DNA of 64,000 nt from Chaenocephalus aceratus (Eukaryota; Chordata; Actinopteri; Perciformes; Channichthyidae): contig CM043799.1 in assembly GCA_023974075.1 (NCBI GenBank), positions 4,722,928 to 4,786,927 of the forward strand, read 5' to 3'. Below the pieces are notes generated by a model. That model did no database searches. It was not told where the DNA came from and worked only from the letters and a program-made list of their open reading frames with translations. The first letter of the stretch is position 1, and every line of letters starts with the position of its first letter. Positions 40,201 through 52,200 of this stretch are shown here, piece after piece. A program made the translations under genes and the position numbers.

Positions 40201-43200
40201 GATCTTGTGTAGGAATACTCTGTTACAGTCAAAGTCCTGCATTCAAAATGTTACTCAAGTAAAATTAGAAAAGGATCATCAAAATATAGTGAAAGTAGCG
40301 ACAGTAAAAGTAGTCGTTGTGCAGATTGGTCCATGTCAGAATAATATACATGATATGTTTTATAATGATTGATCATGAAAGTGTTCTCAAAGCTGGTGAA
40401 GGTGCAGCTAGTCTGAATGACTTTGTAGACTGCAGGGTAGCTGGTGGATTTACTCCAGGTGGAACTAAAGTCTGATTCAACACTTGATCATATTTCACAT
40501 CATTCATCCACATCTGTGAAGTAACTAAAGGTATTAAATACATGTAGTGGAGTGAAAGTACACCATGTACCTCTGAACTGTAGTGGAGAAGAAGTACTAA
40601 GTAGCATCAAAGTCAAGTAAAGTACAAATATCTCAAAATTGTATTTAAGTACAGTACTTGAGTAGTAACTTCCCACATCTGAAATCAGATATGACTTCAA
40701 GTCATGTGATCATTTCTTACGGCCCGTCCACACACAGGCATGAAAAAAATCTTTCAACGCTTCGCCCATTCACTTGAATGGGGTGACGTAGAAGATTTTG
40801 AATCTTCGTCGAACTGCATTGTGGGGAGCGGAGCATGGCTTTGCAAGCATCGTGAGCATCAACAGTTGAGCAATGTTCAACTTCTGATGCTCCCGATGAC
40901 TTTCGAAGCAGGCATCAGCCAATCAAATCCCGTTTATGCAAATCCAGCCAGTACAAGCGCTAGCCAATCAAACCGCGTGCAAGATGGGAGAGCCAGACCG
41001 CAGTTAATTTCTTCATATTCCAAGCGAGAAAATGACGGTAGCAAATCACCCGGTTCTTTACGACCAGAACTATTTACCGGGATACAAACCGGAGGAACCC
41101 GGCATGGAGGGAGGTGGCAGAGGACAGTGGGTGAAACTGGTAGGTTTTCGCCTATTTGGGAGTTTATATCCAGTTTATTCGTTTTAACATTATATTGCTT
41201 TGTATGTCGGGGGCGGGAGATTCATGTGATTGGTTGTTGGTCGCGTTGCTCGCAAAAAAAAATCTCCAAGCTTCAGACACGCCCAGCATCAAGATTTTTT
41301 TCATGCCTGTGTGTGGACGGGCCGTTAGTATTTGATCCTTCAATTTGGCTTCAGGAAATGCAAGGACTTCACAGTTTTGGCAACAAGTTTTGGAGAAAGC
41401 AAATCGGAGGCTTAAAAAGAGACAGGTGCATCTTCATCATCATCATCATCATCATCATCATCTAGCATGCAAGAAGTGTAAATAGAGGACAGTGAAGGAG
41501 ACACTGAGGAGGACCACGTTTCGTGTGGAGTGAGTACCAAACGCTGTCTCCTGGCACTCACTAAAAAAGGTTATGGGCACCCCTGCTTATGGTGGAAACC
41601 ACCCTTGGATGATGGGATGGTAGACTAAAAGCTTTAGGAATCCAAACTATAACATAATAAGTACCCTGTATCAAGATTGATGCAAAACAAGTGACCTTTG
41701 ACCTTTTTAGAGAGGTTTAGAAATAAAAAAAAACACCTCTGGGGTCATTTGGGTGGATTTGCCATATCTCTGGAACCCATGGGCCGATTTTGATGATTGA
41801 CACCTCTTTTGAACCGTGAGAGCCAATAGAATCGAGAGGGAGTTCCTAAATCCATCCAAACATTACCATTGATGAATGAGAGTAGCCAGCATGCCCAAAA
41901 CCGGAAGCTGGCTTACAGCTCTCATACACTATATGAAAACTGCTCTTATTGACAAAATGGAATGATGGATTATCAGTAATCATTTCAAAGTGACAGAGAC
42001 ATTGGATTGACCTTCAGCAGCGTTTATATGCGTATTAACGCCCTTGAACACAACTTTGATCAGAAAACAGCAAAGGTAAGACGTATTTGCCGTTTTGGCC
42101 ACGTAAAGTGAAGTTGTGTGTTGTCTTCGCTGGCTTTCACTGCCACGAGTTTTGGTCGTGGAGTGATGATAATTATACCATTGGAATCTGTGGAATCTCA
42201 GCTTTATGATAGACATTGCAGATCTGATGAAGTATAACATATTTATATTATGTGCTATTCTTTCGCTTAGTGCTAATTCAGAGGCTCGGCGTTAGAGTTG
42301 TGTTTTGTTTCAGTAAACGTGGTTCATATCGTCAGTTAGCTGACTTTCTTCCTGTTAAGTGGGTATGACACATTCATAGTAGGGGTCGACCGATTATCGG
42401 CCTGGTCTCTCTTATGATAAGTAAATAAAGATGTAAATGCAGACACTAAAACACCTGGAGTTTGAAACAAACAATGACTAATTGTTGTACCCCTAAGTGA
42501 TCTTATTCATCAAAGAACTCTTTGGATATACTTACAAGAATATCAAAGACTTGGTTGACATCCTTCCCTCTGATCTCGATGCCGTTAATCTCCAGGATTT
42601 CATCTCCTTCTGACAGAAGTCCGCTTCGTTCAGCGGCTCCACCTCGAACAATCCGACTGATCACCACGCTCTCCATCTCGTTCCGCACCGTCGCCCCCTG
42701 GAGGACACACAGAGCAGCAGGATGATGGACACACGTGGACGTGACCCCCTCCCTGTGGTATTTACAGCCTTTTGATTCTAACGGAGCACTTTAAGTGTGA
42801 ACATGGTGGGATACAGGTTTGTCCTCATTGATACAGAGTGAGTGTGTGTTCTCCTCACCAGTGGGATGTCCTGAGCTTTCTCTATGCGCACAATCTTCAC
42901 AGTCTCGCCCCCCAACTGGGTTAGGGTCTCTCCCTGGGTGGGCGGCGGCTCAAGTTGCATCTCCTGCTCTGCTATCCTGTCATGGGCCAGGAGCAAGGAC
43001 TGCACACACACACAAGCATTCAACACACACACAAACATTAGTAGTCATAGTATAACAGGATTTCTCCGAAAACAGTGTGTGTGCATGTTTCTTATGTTGT
43101 GTGGTTGTGTGTGTTAACCTGGGTGGGTTTGTCTGTGTGCGTGTGTTTGATAGTTTGTGTGCATGTGGTTATGTGTTCAGTTGTGTGTGCATGGTTTAGT

Positions 43201-43207
43201 GTGTGGT

Positions 43208-43260
<53 letters not shown>

Positions 43261-46200
43261 CTGGTTGTGTATGTGGTTGTGTGAGATGGTGAACCAGGAT
43301 TTGTGGGTGTGTACATATAGTTGTGTGTGCATGGTTATGTGTGTGGTTGTATTAGTAACGTTGTTTGTGCATACGGTTGTGATTCAGGTTGTGTACCTGG
43401 ATGTGTGTGTCTGCCAGCAGGCTGTGTAGTTCCAGTCCCTCTTTGTTCTGACTCGTCTGGATGAGACTCCTGGTCTGGAAACACAAGATATCACAGCGTC
43501 ATCAAGGCAAAGTCACCATAGCAATAACACATTCAACATATTCAATATAGCAGCTGCAGACATGTCTGAGCTTAAAGGGATAATTTGTCTCATTTTATTG
43601 TCAAGCCCCAAACATAATTCAAGGGTTCATCTAAATCTGGGCCCAGTCTACAAGGATGTGAGTCTAACAGGAGGCATTTCTTTCAGTGGGTTAGGTTAGA
43701 TTAAGTCTGAAAGTGTTTTCGTCTTTAAAGCCAAATGCAGGGAAGGTTGTGGAGAGGCCAACATGGAGCAGGCGTGTATCATGACAACTCAACCTGTGGC
43801 AGGAAGAACATGCAGCACTGATCGTACTAACATCATGGGTGTTGGCATATCTTAATCTGGTCATCATGAACCTGGTATCATGTGTAAATCCCCTATGATA
43901 CCAGGTATCGAATTGTACAAAGTAATATTCTCTACTATGCTTGGAAACCTTTCAAAAGTCCAAAAGCTTTGGAGCTGTCTTTCTGATGAAGTCATTGGTA
44001 TCATACATCTCTATAGAGTGGTGCTGGGATGAGTTACAACATGTTACCATTTCCGTTACCTTTGTTTCAAAGTCAACTGTTTGTTTAACTACCCAAATAA
44101 GGTCTGTGGTTAACAAAGGCTAACAGGATTTCACATTTTGTTTTACGACATAACAATAGTAGATCCCACACAGGTGAATCTCTGAAGCTTCTATGTGTTA
44201 TAGAAACTGTGGCTGCTAACAATAGTGTTAATTTCGTCAGCTATTTTTTAATTTAGTTTTAGTCTTAGTCCTGTGTTAAATTTCCTTTTTAGTTTCAGTC
44301 ATATTTAGTCACCTTCATCCTGTTTTTATTTAGTCAAGTTTTAGTCGACTAAAAGTCTGAGCATTTTAGTCTTATTTTAGTCGACTAAAACACTAAACAT
44401 TTTAGTCAAGATTTAGTCGACTAAAAGTCTGAGCATTTTAGTCTTATTTTAGTCAAAGAAAACTAATTATTTTAGTCTACTTTTTGTCAATGAAAACTGT
44501 TGAGTCTTTTTTAGTCATCAGATTATATAGAACATTTCAGTCACTAGCCAAATCCAATAATTTGTCATTTTAGTATATAAATAATAAGATGATCTTGTCC
44601 TTATTTGATGAAAAACAGGTTGAATGATTTAAGAAAGCAGCTTTGCAGAGAGTATCTGGTCAGGTTTGTGGTGGTTTTACCAGCTGTGTTATGGCCCACA
44701 TTGCTTCCCTTCTGATGGGCCCAAACATGGGCCCAAATATCACATCGTTTCTTTCTCCCAAGCAGTGGTGGCTTTAGACTTTTTCGCTGTCAGTCATTTT
44801 GACGGACAGGATCGTAACATTTCCGTCATAATCCATTATTATCCGTCGAGTGCACAATGTATCACTCACTCGCGCTGACGGGGGGTATTTGGTTAACGCG
44901 ACCACTGCTCCCAAGCCCTGTTGTTGCCATTTTATTTTCTGTTAAATAAGGTTAGTTAGACCATGAGTTAGTTCGACCCGAGTCTTCCTGACAGTTCATA
45001 TTGTGCCGCTGCCCGGTGTAATGCAAATGTACCGCCGCGCGCAGCACAGAAACAGCTGCTGCTCTGCCGCAGCACCGGAAGTGGAACTGCTGGGAGAAAA
45101 ACTGACTAACAGAGATGTAACGTTATCTTTGATAATATTTCGTTTCCTCATTTTTCGTCAACGAAAGTAAAGAGAGATTTTGTCATAGTTTTTATTTAGT
45201 AAACTACATTTTCGTCACGATATTGCATAATGATTTCGTTACAGTTATTGTTTACTGCCGTCGGTGCCGTCTCGTCATCGTCTCGTTTTCGTCATGGAAA
45301 AAAAGGTCGTTGACGAACATATTTCGTCATAGTTTTAGTCAACGAAATTAACACTAGCTAACAAGTGGCTAAATAAGCATCATAAACGTTTTTTTTGCCA
45401 CAGAGATTAATTTGGGCAATATTCCCACTGCTTTTTGTTGAGGGAGCCCTTAGCGATACAAACTTCCTACACAAAGACGTCATCACTGCACCACTCTATA
45501 CTCACAGGCTGTTGCCTACACATATTATTACAAAATAAAAGAGTTGGCATATAGGAATGTGTGTGCGTGTGTGTGTGCGTGTGCGTGCACAATCACTTGT
45601 GTTTGAGCACTAATTGATACTCAACAGAGCTGCTCTGTATCCAATCTCATTATAACACTCACTGACCTGGACTGTTATTTTGTGTGTGTGTGTTTGTGCG
45701 TGTTTTAGTGAGTGTGTGTGTGTGTGGATGTGACAAGAAGTGTCTAGGAAATAAGATTTCAAACTGGAATTACCTCCATGGCCAGCTGCAGAGCCTGGTG
45801 TGTGTGTGGGTATGGAGGAGAGGGTCGATGCATGCTGGTTGCCACGGCATTATGGATCTTCAGCGCTGACTGGAAGTCAGACTACAGGAGGAGAAAGACA
45901 AGAGCAGCTTCTGTTATATTCTTCTCAACTGGAGCTCACATGTCATCTTCTCACATCACTGTACCTGTATTCACATTGTTTAAAACTGAAATCAAAGTTT
46001 TCCATTTGCTGCTTTCAAACGGACAGTGTTCACTTGCGCTTGTTTTGGTCATTTCAGTTCATTTACAGTTCTTTTGAAAAAAAAAAGGGTTGAGTTAGAC
46101 AACCAACAATGTAAGGCTGGGGATATATATCTCTGTTTCTTATCCTATATCTAATAGAACTGCTCGGGTCTTGATAGATTGAGTGGGGAAGTTCATGAGA

Positions 46201-49200
46201 TCTTTCTAGAGGGTTATCAAGAATAACTTTTATCCAATGACCTTCTCCCTCTCTGTCTGTGTCTGTGTATTCTCTTGTTCCGATTAACCCAGCCAAATCT
46301 TTTTTCTTGTTTTGTATCTATATCTACGCCGGGAATCCGGAGTCGAGGCTGATCCTCTTGCTGTAGTCCTGTGTCTTGGATCCTCAATCCTGAGTTCTGG
46401 ATTAAGTCGTGGACTTCGGGTCGTGGCTGAACCTGTCTCTGCGGTCCTGCCTTGAGTCTCGTCATGCTGCTTCCCTGATGGCTTCCTCAGGATTGTAGCT
46501 GACATCCTCGTGGATTCATCTTCTTATTACAGACACATACATGTCCTATCATTCGGTCTATATGCTGTAAAATGTATTATCTCTTCGATTTACACACGGC
46601 ATCTATTGCACGTCTGTCCGTCCTGGGAGAGGGATCCCTCCTCTGCTGCTCTCTCTGAGGGTTCTCCCATTTTTCCCCCTTAAATTGTGGGTTTTCTCTG
46701 GAAGTTTTTCCATGTACGATGTGAGGGTCTAAGGCAGTGGTTCTCACACTTTTTCTGTCATTCCCCACTTTGAACAGGTGGGCCTTTTCAAGCCCCACCT
46801 GTTCCTCATCGCTCCAATAAAATGGTAGGCCAAGCTTAAAATTGTCAAATGTATCGTTCTATAACAGGGGTCTCCAACCTTTTTTAGGATGAGGGCTACT
46901 TTCAAAAAGTCCTGAGCTACTTTTACTCCTCTTTTTAGTTTTTTTGCAGTGTATATATTTAGCACATTTTAACATTATTATATGCTACCTTTAACCTTTG
47001 AGTGCTGTTTGGGTCTGTGGGACCCATTTTCAGTGTTTACTAAAATAAAATGTATGCAATTTAATTATTTTAACCTGCTTTATTCAGAAAATCCATGTTT
47101 CCATTTGTCCAGATGTCTATATGGCGGCCATATTGGAATTTCCAAAATGGCCGCCATAAATGTAGGTTTTGTAATATCTCGGCTTATAAACTGGAACATT
47201 GATTTGAACTTCTAAACCCACATTTTCAGGGTCAAGGAATCCAATGATGGTAGTTACAAAGGTACTACATTTTACAACATTAACCCTTCGATGCATGAGT
47301 CGGTCGAAAATGACATGTGCAAAGTTTTTTTAAGTATACAAAAACAAATTTATTTGATTATTTTTCATCAAATACTCTATAATAGACCATTATCTTAGAT
47401 AATAATATAGATAAATAGAAAATATCTATAAATTCATTCAAATTCAAATATTCCAGGCTGGGCAGGATACAACTCACTGTTGTCTGAAAGCCTTCCCTTG
47501 ACATAGGTTGGAGCCTTGCCACTATTGCCAGAGGTGGCACACGAGTGGTCAACTCTGTTGACTGTGATAATGCTAGCAAATCAGCTGAGGAAGTTGGCAG
47601 TTGGGGAAGATCACCTCACAGTCATTACCTTTGACATGGCCCTCTATGAGAAGGTGGTGCGGCTCCTAGATGGCAGACCTGACCTTAAACAGATGGTTGT
47701 TCCCAGACTGGGTGAGCTGCATGTCATCACGGCTGCCCCAGAGCTCTTGGTGGCTCCATGGAGAACTCGGGTATAGATGATGCCTGGATGGAAGCAGATG
47801 TGTATGGTACTGCCACAACAAGGCAAATCCTGAGATGCACACACAACAAGCGAGCTCTCCATGCCCACATCTACTCGTATGTAGCACTCTATGGAGGAGT
47901 TCTTCAAGGACAACCCACAACTGAAATATGTGTGCCTGAAGGCAACCAAGGGAGTAGAAGCTGCCTGCTCGGAGGGTAAAGACATCAAAGCTGAATCTGT
48001 GAAGCAAGTCAACAGGACCCTCCTGGAAGCCACTGCTGAAGTCATCACAGCATTCCAAGAATGGGAGGAACAAAAATCCCAGCATGCGATGTTCAAGGTC
48101 ATGATGAGCTACCTACATCGGGTGGAAACAATCCTGTTCTTCGTAGCAGCAACTCGGAATGCTGACCTTGAACTCCATCTGCAGGCTGGAGAAGCACTGA
48201 GCAAGCTGTTCTTTGCCATGGATCGAATCAAGTACAAGAGACTCTGGCCAAGATACATCGCAGACATGCATGACTTGAGGATCAATCACCCTCAGACCTG
48301 GGAGGAACTACACGCAGGTAATATATCCGTCACCAAGAGTGTCATTCCCTTTGTGTCTGTTGGGGCAGACCACGCATGCGAACATCTGAACAAGCTGATG
48401 AAGATTCGCTCTGAGATTATTGGCATCTCTAACAATGCCAATGTCAGATAGAGATTTGTCATGGTCACACCAGAACTTTCACGTCTGTCGAAAGAGTTCA
48501 AGAGTCAATTTGACATGGAAGCTGACAGAAGCACAGAGCACCATGAGCTTGGGCCAAGTGCAGTCAAGAGGGCACATGGTAGAATCGACAAGATCAAGGC
48601 AGCCATACTCAGTCATGGAAACCCCTTTATCACTGAAGGTGACAAGCTGTACAATGTAATCACACTTGCCTACATCCCAGATGAGTATGTACCACAGATC
48701 TTGAATGCTGATGTCTCTGGCCAGAAGTTGTATGAAGACTACGTGTCAGAGCGGATCAATGGAGATGTCAGCCTCTGGGCCCCTGTGAAAAAAGTGAACA
48801 ATAAGATGTTCCTGTCTGGGAATAAGAAGATTACAGTGAAACTCAGAGACAATACTGTGGATCTGAAGGAGACCAAGGACCTGTTTGCAAGGCTGATGGT
48901 ACTTGCCAGGTCAAACCGAGACATCAATCAGAAAGAGGCCATAGGAAAGTATGAATTTACTCTAACACCCAGGGCACTGTTTGCTTCTAATGGAACAATC
49001 CTGCCATGCCAAGTCCAAGTTAATCAATCTCCTTGAGAAGCTGACAAGAGAAGATGTGCCCCATGAAGACCATCAGCTGCCTCAAGCTGGAAGTACTACC
49101 CACATAAAATCCTCCGTCACCATGAGGTTAATTTTCACTGCTACGCCGATGACACACAGGTCTACATTTCCTCCACACCCACCACTACCCTCCCCCCAAC

Positions 49201-52200
49201 CTCCCTCACCACCTGCCTTGAGGACATCAGGAGCTGGATGAGCAGGAACCTCCTGAAGCTTAACGGTAGCAAAACTGAGGCCCTGCTCATCGGCTCCAAA
49301 TCCACCCTCACCAATTCACATATCACCCCAGCATCACACATCATCGACGGCTTCCCCATACCATTCGCTGCCCAAGTGAAAAGCCTCGGTGTCATTCTGG
49401 ACAGCTCCCTCTCATTCGCACCACACATAAAAGACATCACCCGCACCGCCTTCTTTCATCTTCGGAACATCTCCAGACTCTGCTCATCTCTGTCCCAACC
49501 CAGCACTGAAATCCTGGTCCATTCATTCGTCCCGGATTGAATACTGCAATGCACTTCTGACTGGCCTTCCCATCAAGCTCCTCAATAGACTGCAAATAAT
49601 CCAGAACTCTGCTGCCCGGATCATCACCCGCACCAACTCATCCGACCACATCACCCCCATTCTCACTCAGCTACACTGGCTTCCTGTACGCTACCGTATT
49701 GACTACAAAAACATTCTACTCATATACAAAGATGTCCATAACCTTGCCCCCATCTGCATCTCTGACCGCCTTCAGGAGTACACCCCCTCCCGCACCCTCC
49801 GCTCTTCGTCCGTAGGACTTCTCACCGTCCCAAGCTATCGCCTCAAAACCATGGGTGCTCGAGCTTTCAGCTGCTCGGCTCCCAGACTCTGGAACACCCT
49901 GCCACGACGCATCTGATTCCATAACAACATTCAAAACCCAACTCAAAACCCACCTGTTCAAACTGGCATTTTCTCTATAATCTGTACCCTGTGTCCTTTT
50001 GTGTCCTTTTGTAGTCCCTTTGTGTCCTTTTGTGTCCTTTTGTAGTCAATTCTCTGTTGTTTGTTTTGTCTTACCCCGGCTGATACTTCACTAAATCCAC
50101 TGTTTTAATTTGTAAGGTAAAATTGTAAATGTAAATTGTAAATCTGTAACCCTGTAAGGTGTCCTTGTGTGTTATGAAAGGCGCGCCCCAAAATAAATGT
50201 ATTATTATTATTCTTATAGATGCAATGGATACAGGATTCACAGACACCACATCTACTGATCAGCCAAGTCGAAAGATAGCACTGGTGAACGGCATGGTGC
50301 TTGTGCAGAGGCTGAACAAAAAAACAGCCACTGTAGTGACAGTCAAGGATCTGAGTGGCTGCTTCAATGACAGACTGATGTCACTAACAAGATATTATGA
50401 TGAAATCATCCTTGTGTTCGACACATACAGGACAGATTCTCTGAAGAGTGCAACCAGAGATAAACGCAGACAAGGAAAAGCTATCCAGTACCAAGTCAGA
50501 GATGACACCAACATCAAATACATCTCACTGAGCAGGTTCCTCTCTCATGACCAGACGAAGGCCGATCTCACTGACTATCTTGCAGCCAAAATTCTAGAAT
50601 ACAACAGGGGATCCTCCAAGCTGATCATCACGTCAGCTTCTGGGAACACTAGGAGCAACAAAGACCTGCTCTTTGAAGAAAATAACCACAAAGAAGCAGA
50701 CACGCTGCTGATCCACCAGGCTGTGCTGGCGTCACACCGAAACCCAGCTGATGCACAGTTGATGTTCTTCCCACCAGATACAGACATTCTAGTGCTAGTC
50801 ACAGCAAACTATGATCTCTTGCTGAAGAACTCATCGATTTCGATGGCCTCTGGTGTTGTGCACTATGGAGAGCTCTCGGTAAAGAAAGAGCAAAGGCATT
50901 GCCAGCTTTCCATGGATTCACTGGGGCCGACAACACAGGCAGGTTCTCCCGCATAGGCAAGGCAACCTGGCTGCAGATCTATTTAAAAGCAGAGGAAGAT
51001 ATTATCAATGCTCTGCAGATGCTTTTGGATGAAGCAGAAGTGGCGGAAGGAATGTTGTCCACTGGCTTCCTTTGTATGTCCAGCATACTCACTCAAGGGT
51101 ATCAACATAAAGACAATCCCTGAACTACGATGGCATCTTTTCTGCAAACACAGGGCAGAGAGTGACAAGCTCCCTCCAACACTTGGAGCTCTGAAGCAGC
51201 ATATCTTGAGGGTCCATGTCCAAACCAGGGTATGGGCACAGGCAGCCATTGCTCTGCAGGACCCTGCACAATGGGTACTTCAGAGACTCGGGTGGCATGA
51301 AACCAACAACCACAGAGGTCCTCCCAGCCCCAAAGGCCATCATTGAGATGGTCCAATGCAGATGTAACTGTTCTTCTGGAAGATGTTCGTGCAGAGCTAA
51401 TGACTTAGCCTGTACTGATATGTGTCATTGCAGTAGCCAGTGCCAGAACGACGATGATTCCCATGCCGTGATGGATGAAAGTGTTGATGATGATAGTGAT
51501 GATGATGCATAGATGTGTATACATTTAGATGTCTAATGAAGAAGGTTGCTTCTTTTCTGTGGTCACAAAATGTGCATGTCATGATGATACTGAAGTTCAC
51601 AATTTTAAACTCAGTTTAATCAGTTAATGTCAATTATCTGTTAAGTCCTCAATAAAAGTTACGTTAACATGCAATTTAGTGAGTTCTACCTAATTATTGT
51701 TGGCCCCATTGGATTCCTTGATCCTGAAAATGTGGGTTTAGCAGTTCAAATCAATGTTCTAGCTTATTTAGAAGTCAAGATATTACAAAACCTACATTTT
51801 ACGGCGGCCATTTTGGAAATTCCAATATGGCCGCCATATAAACACCTGGGCAAATGGAAACATGGATTTTCTGAATCCTTATAATATCCTTTCCAAAAAT
51901 GTATAGTATAGCAAATCCCCACAAACATATATAGTGAACCTGACTATTTGTTTAAATGTTTTAATTATGTTGTTTTTGTTTGTAGAAGTGCATCATTCCT
52001 TGATTTATTGTAAAATGAATCTGAACTTTTGATCTGTTATGATGATAAACTGAAGCAATTTCTAAATGAACCCAATTAAGTGAGTTTTAAATCGTCCTAC
52101 TTAGTTTATAAGGAAATTATGAAGAGGAACAAATTCAATGATTTGAAAATGATATCTATGTAGGCGCTGACGCTGTTGGCGGTTCTAGTGTTAACAGAAA

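Larger units (their letters stand above)
47086..51880 (+). mobile_element. Inverted-repeat element encoding an XPG-like/Cys-rich protein
   Basis: Inverted arms at 47086-47246 and 51697-51880 share TTTCCATTTG, ATATGGCGGCCATATTGGAA, CCCACATTTTCAGG and GGAATCCAATG-like text. Between them lie two blocks of one broken protein (47516-49070 and 50222-51512), split by an L2 LINE. The gene content and TIRs suggest a large DNA transposon; Academ, which encodes XPG-type nucleases, is a candidate. The true termini and TSD were not located. Confidence 0.65.

Noticed and set aside
39955..40212. 85-codon frame starting [14 protein letters not shown]
   Set aside because: No known domain; it lies beside a possible hAT terminus in an mpp5 intron, so a host gene is not supported.
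46063..46505. Overlapping minus-strand frames of 73-82 codons
   Set aside because: No recognisable protein; the adjacent sequence is a dispersed repeat cluster.
47644..48102. Minus-strand frames of 139-152 codons
   Set aside because: Shadows of the XPG-like transposon protein on the plus strand, which has the recognisable motifs.
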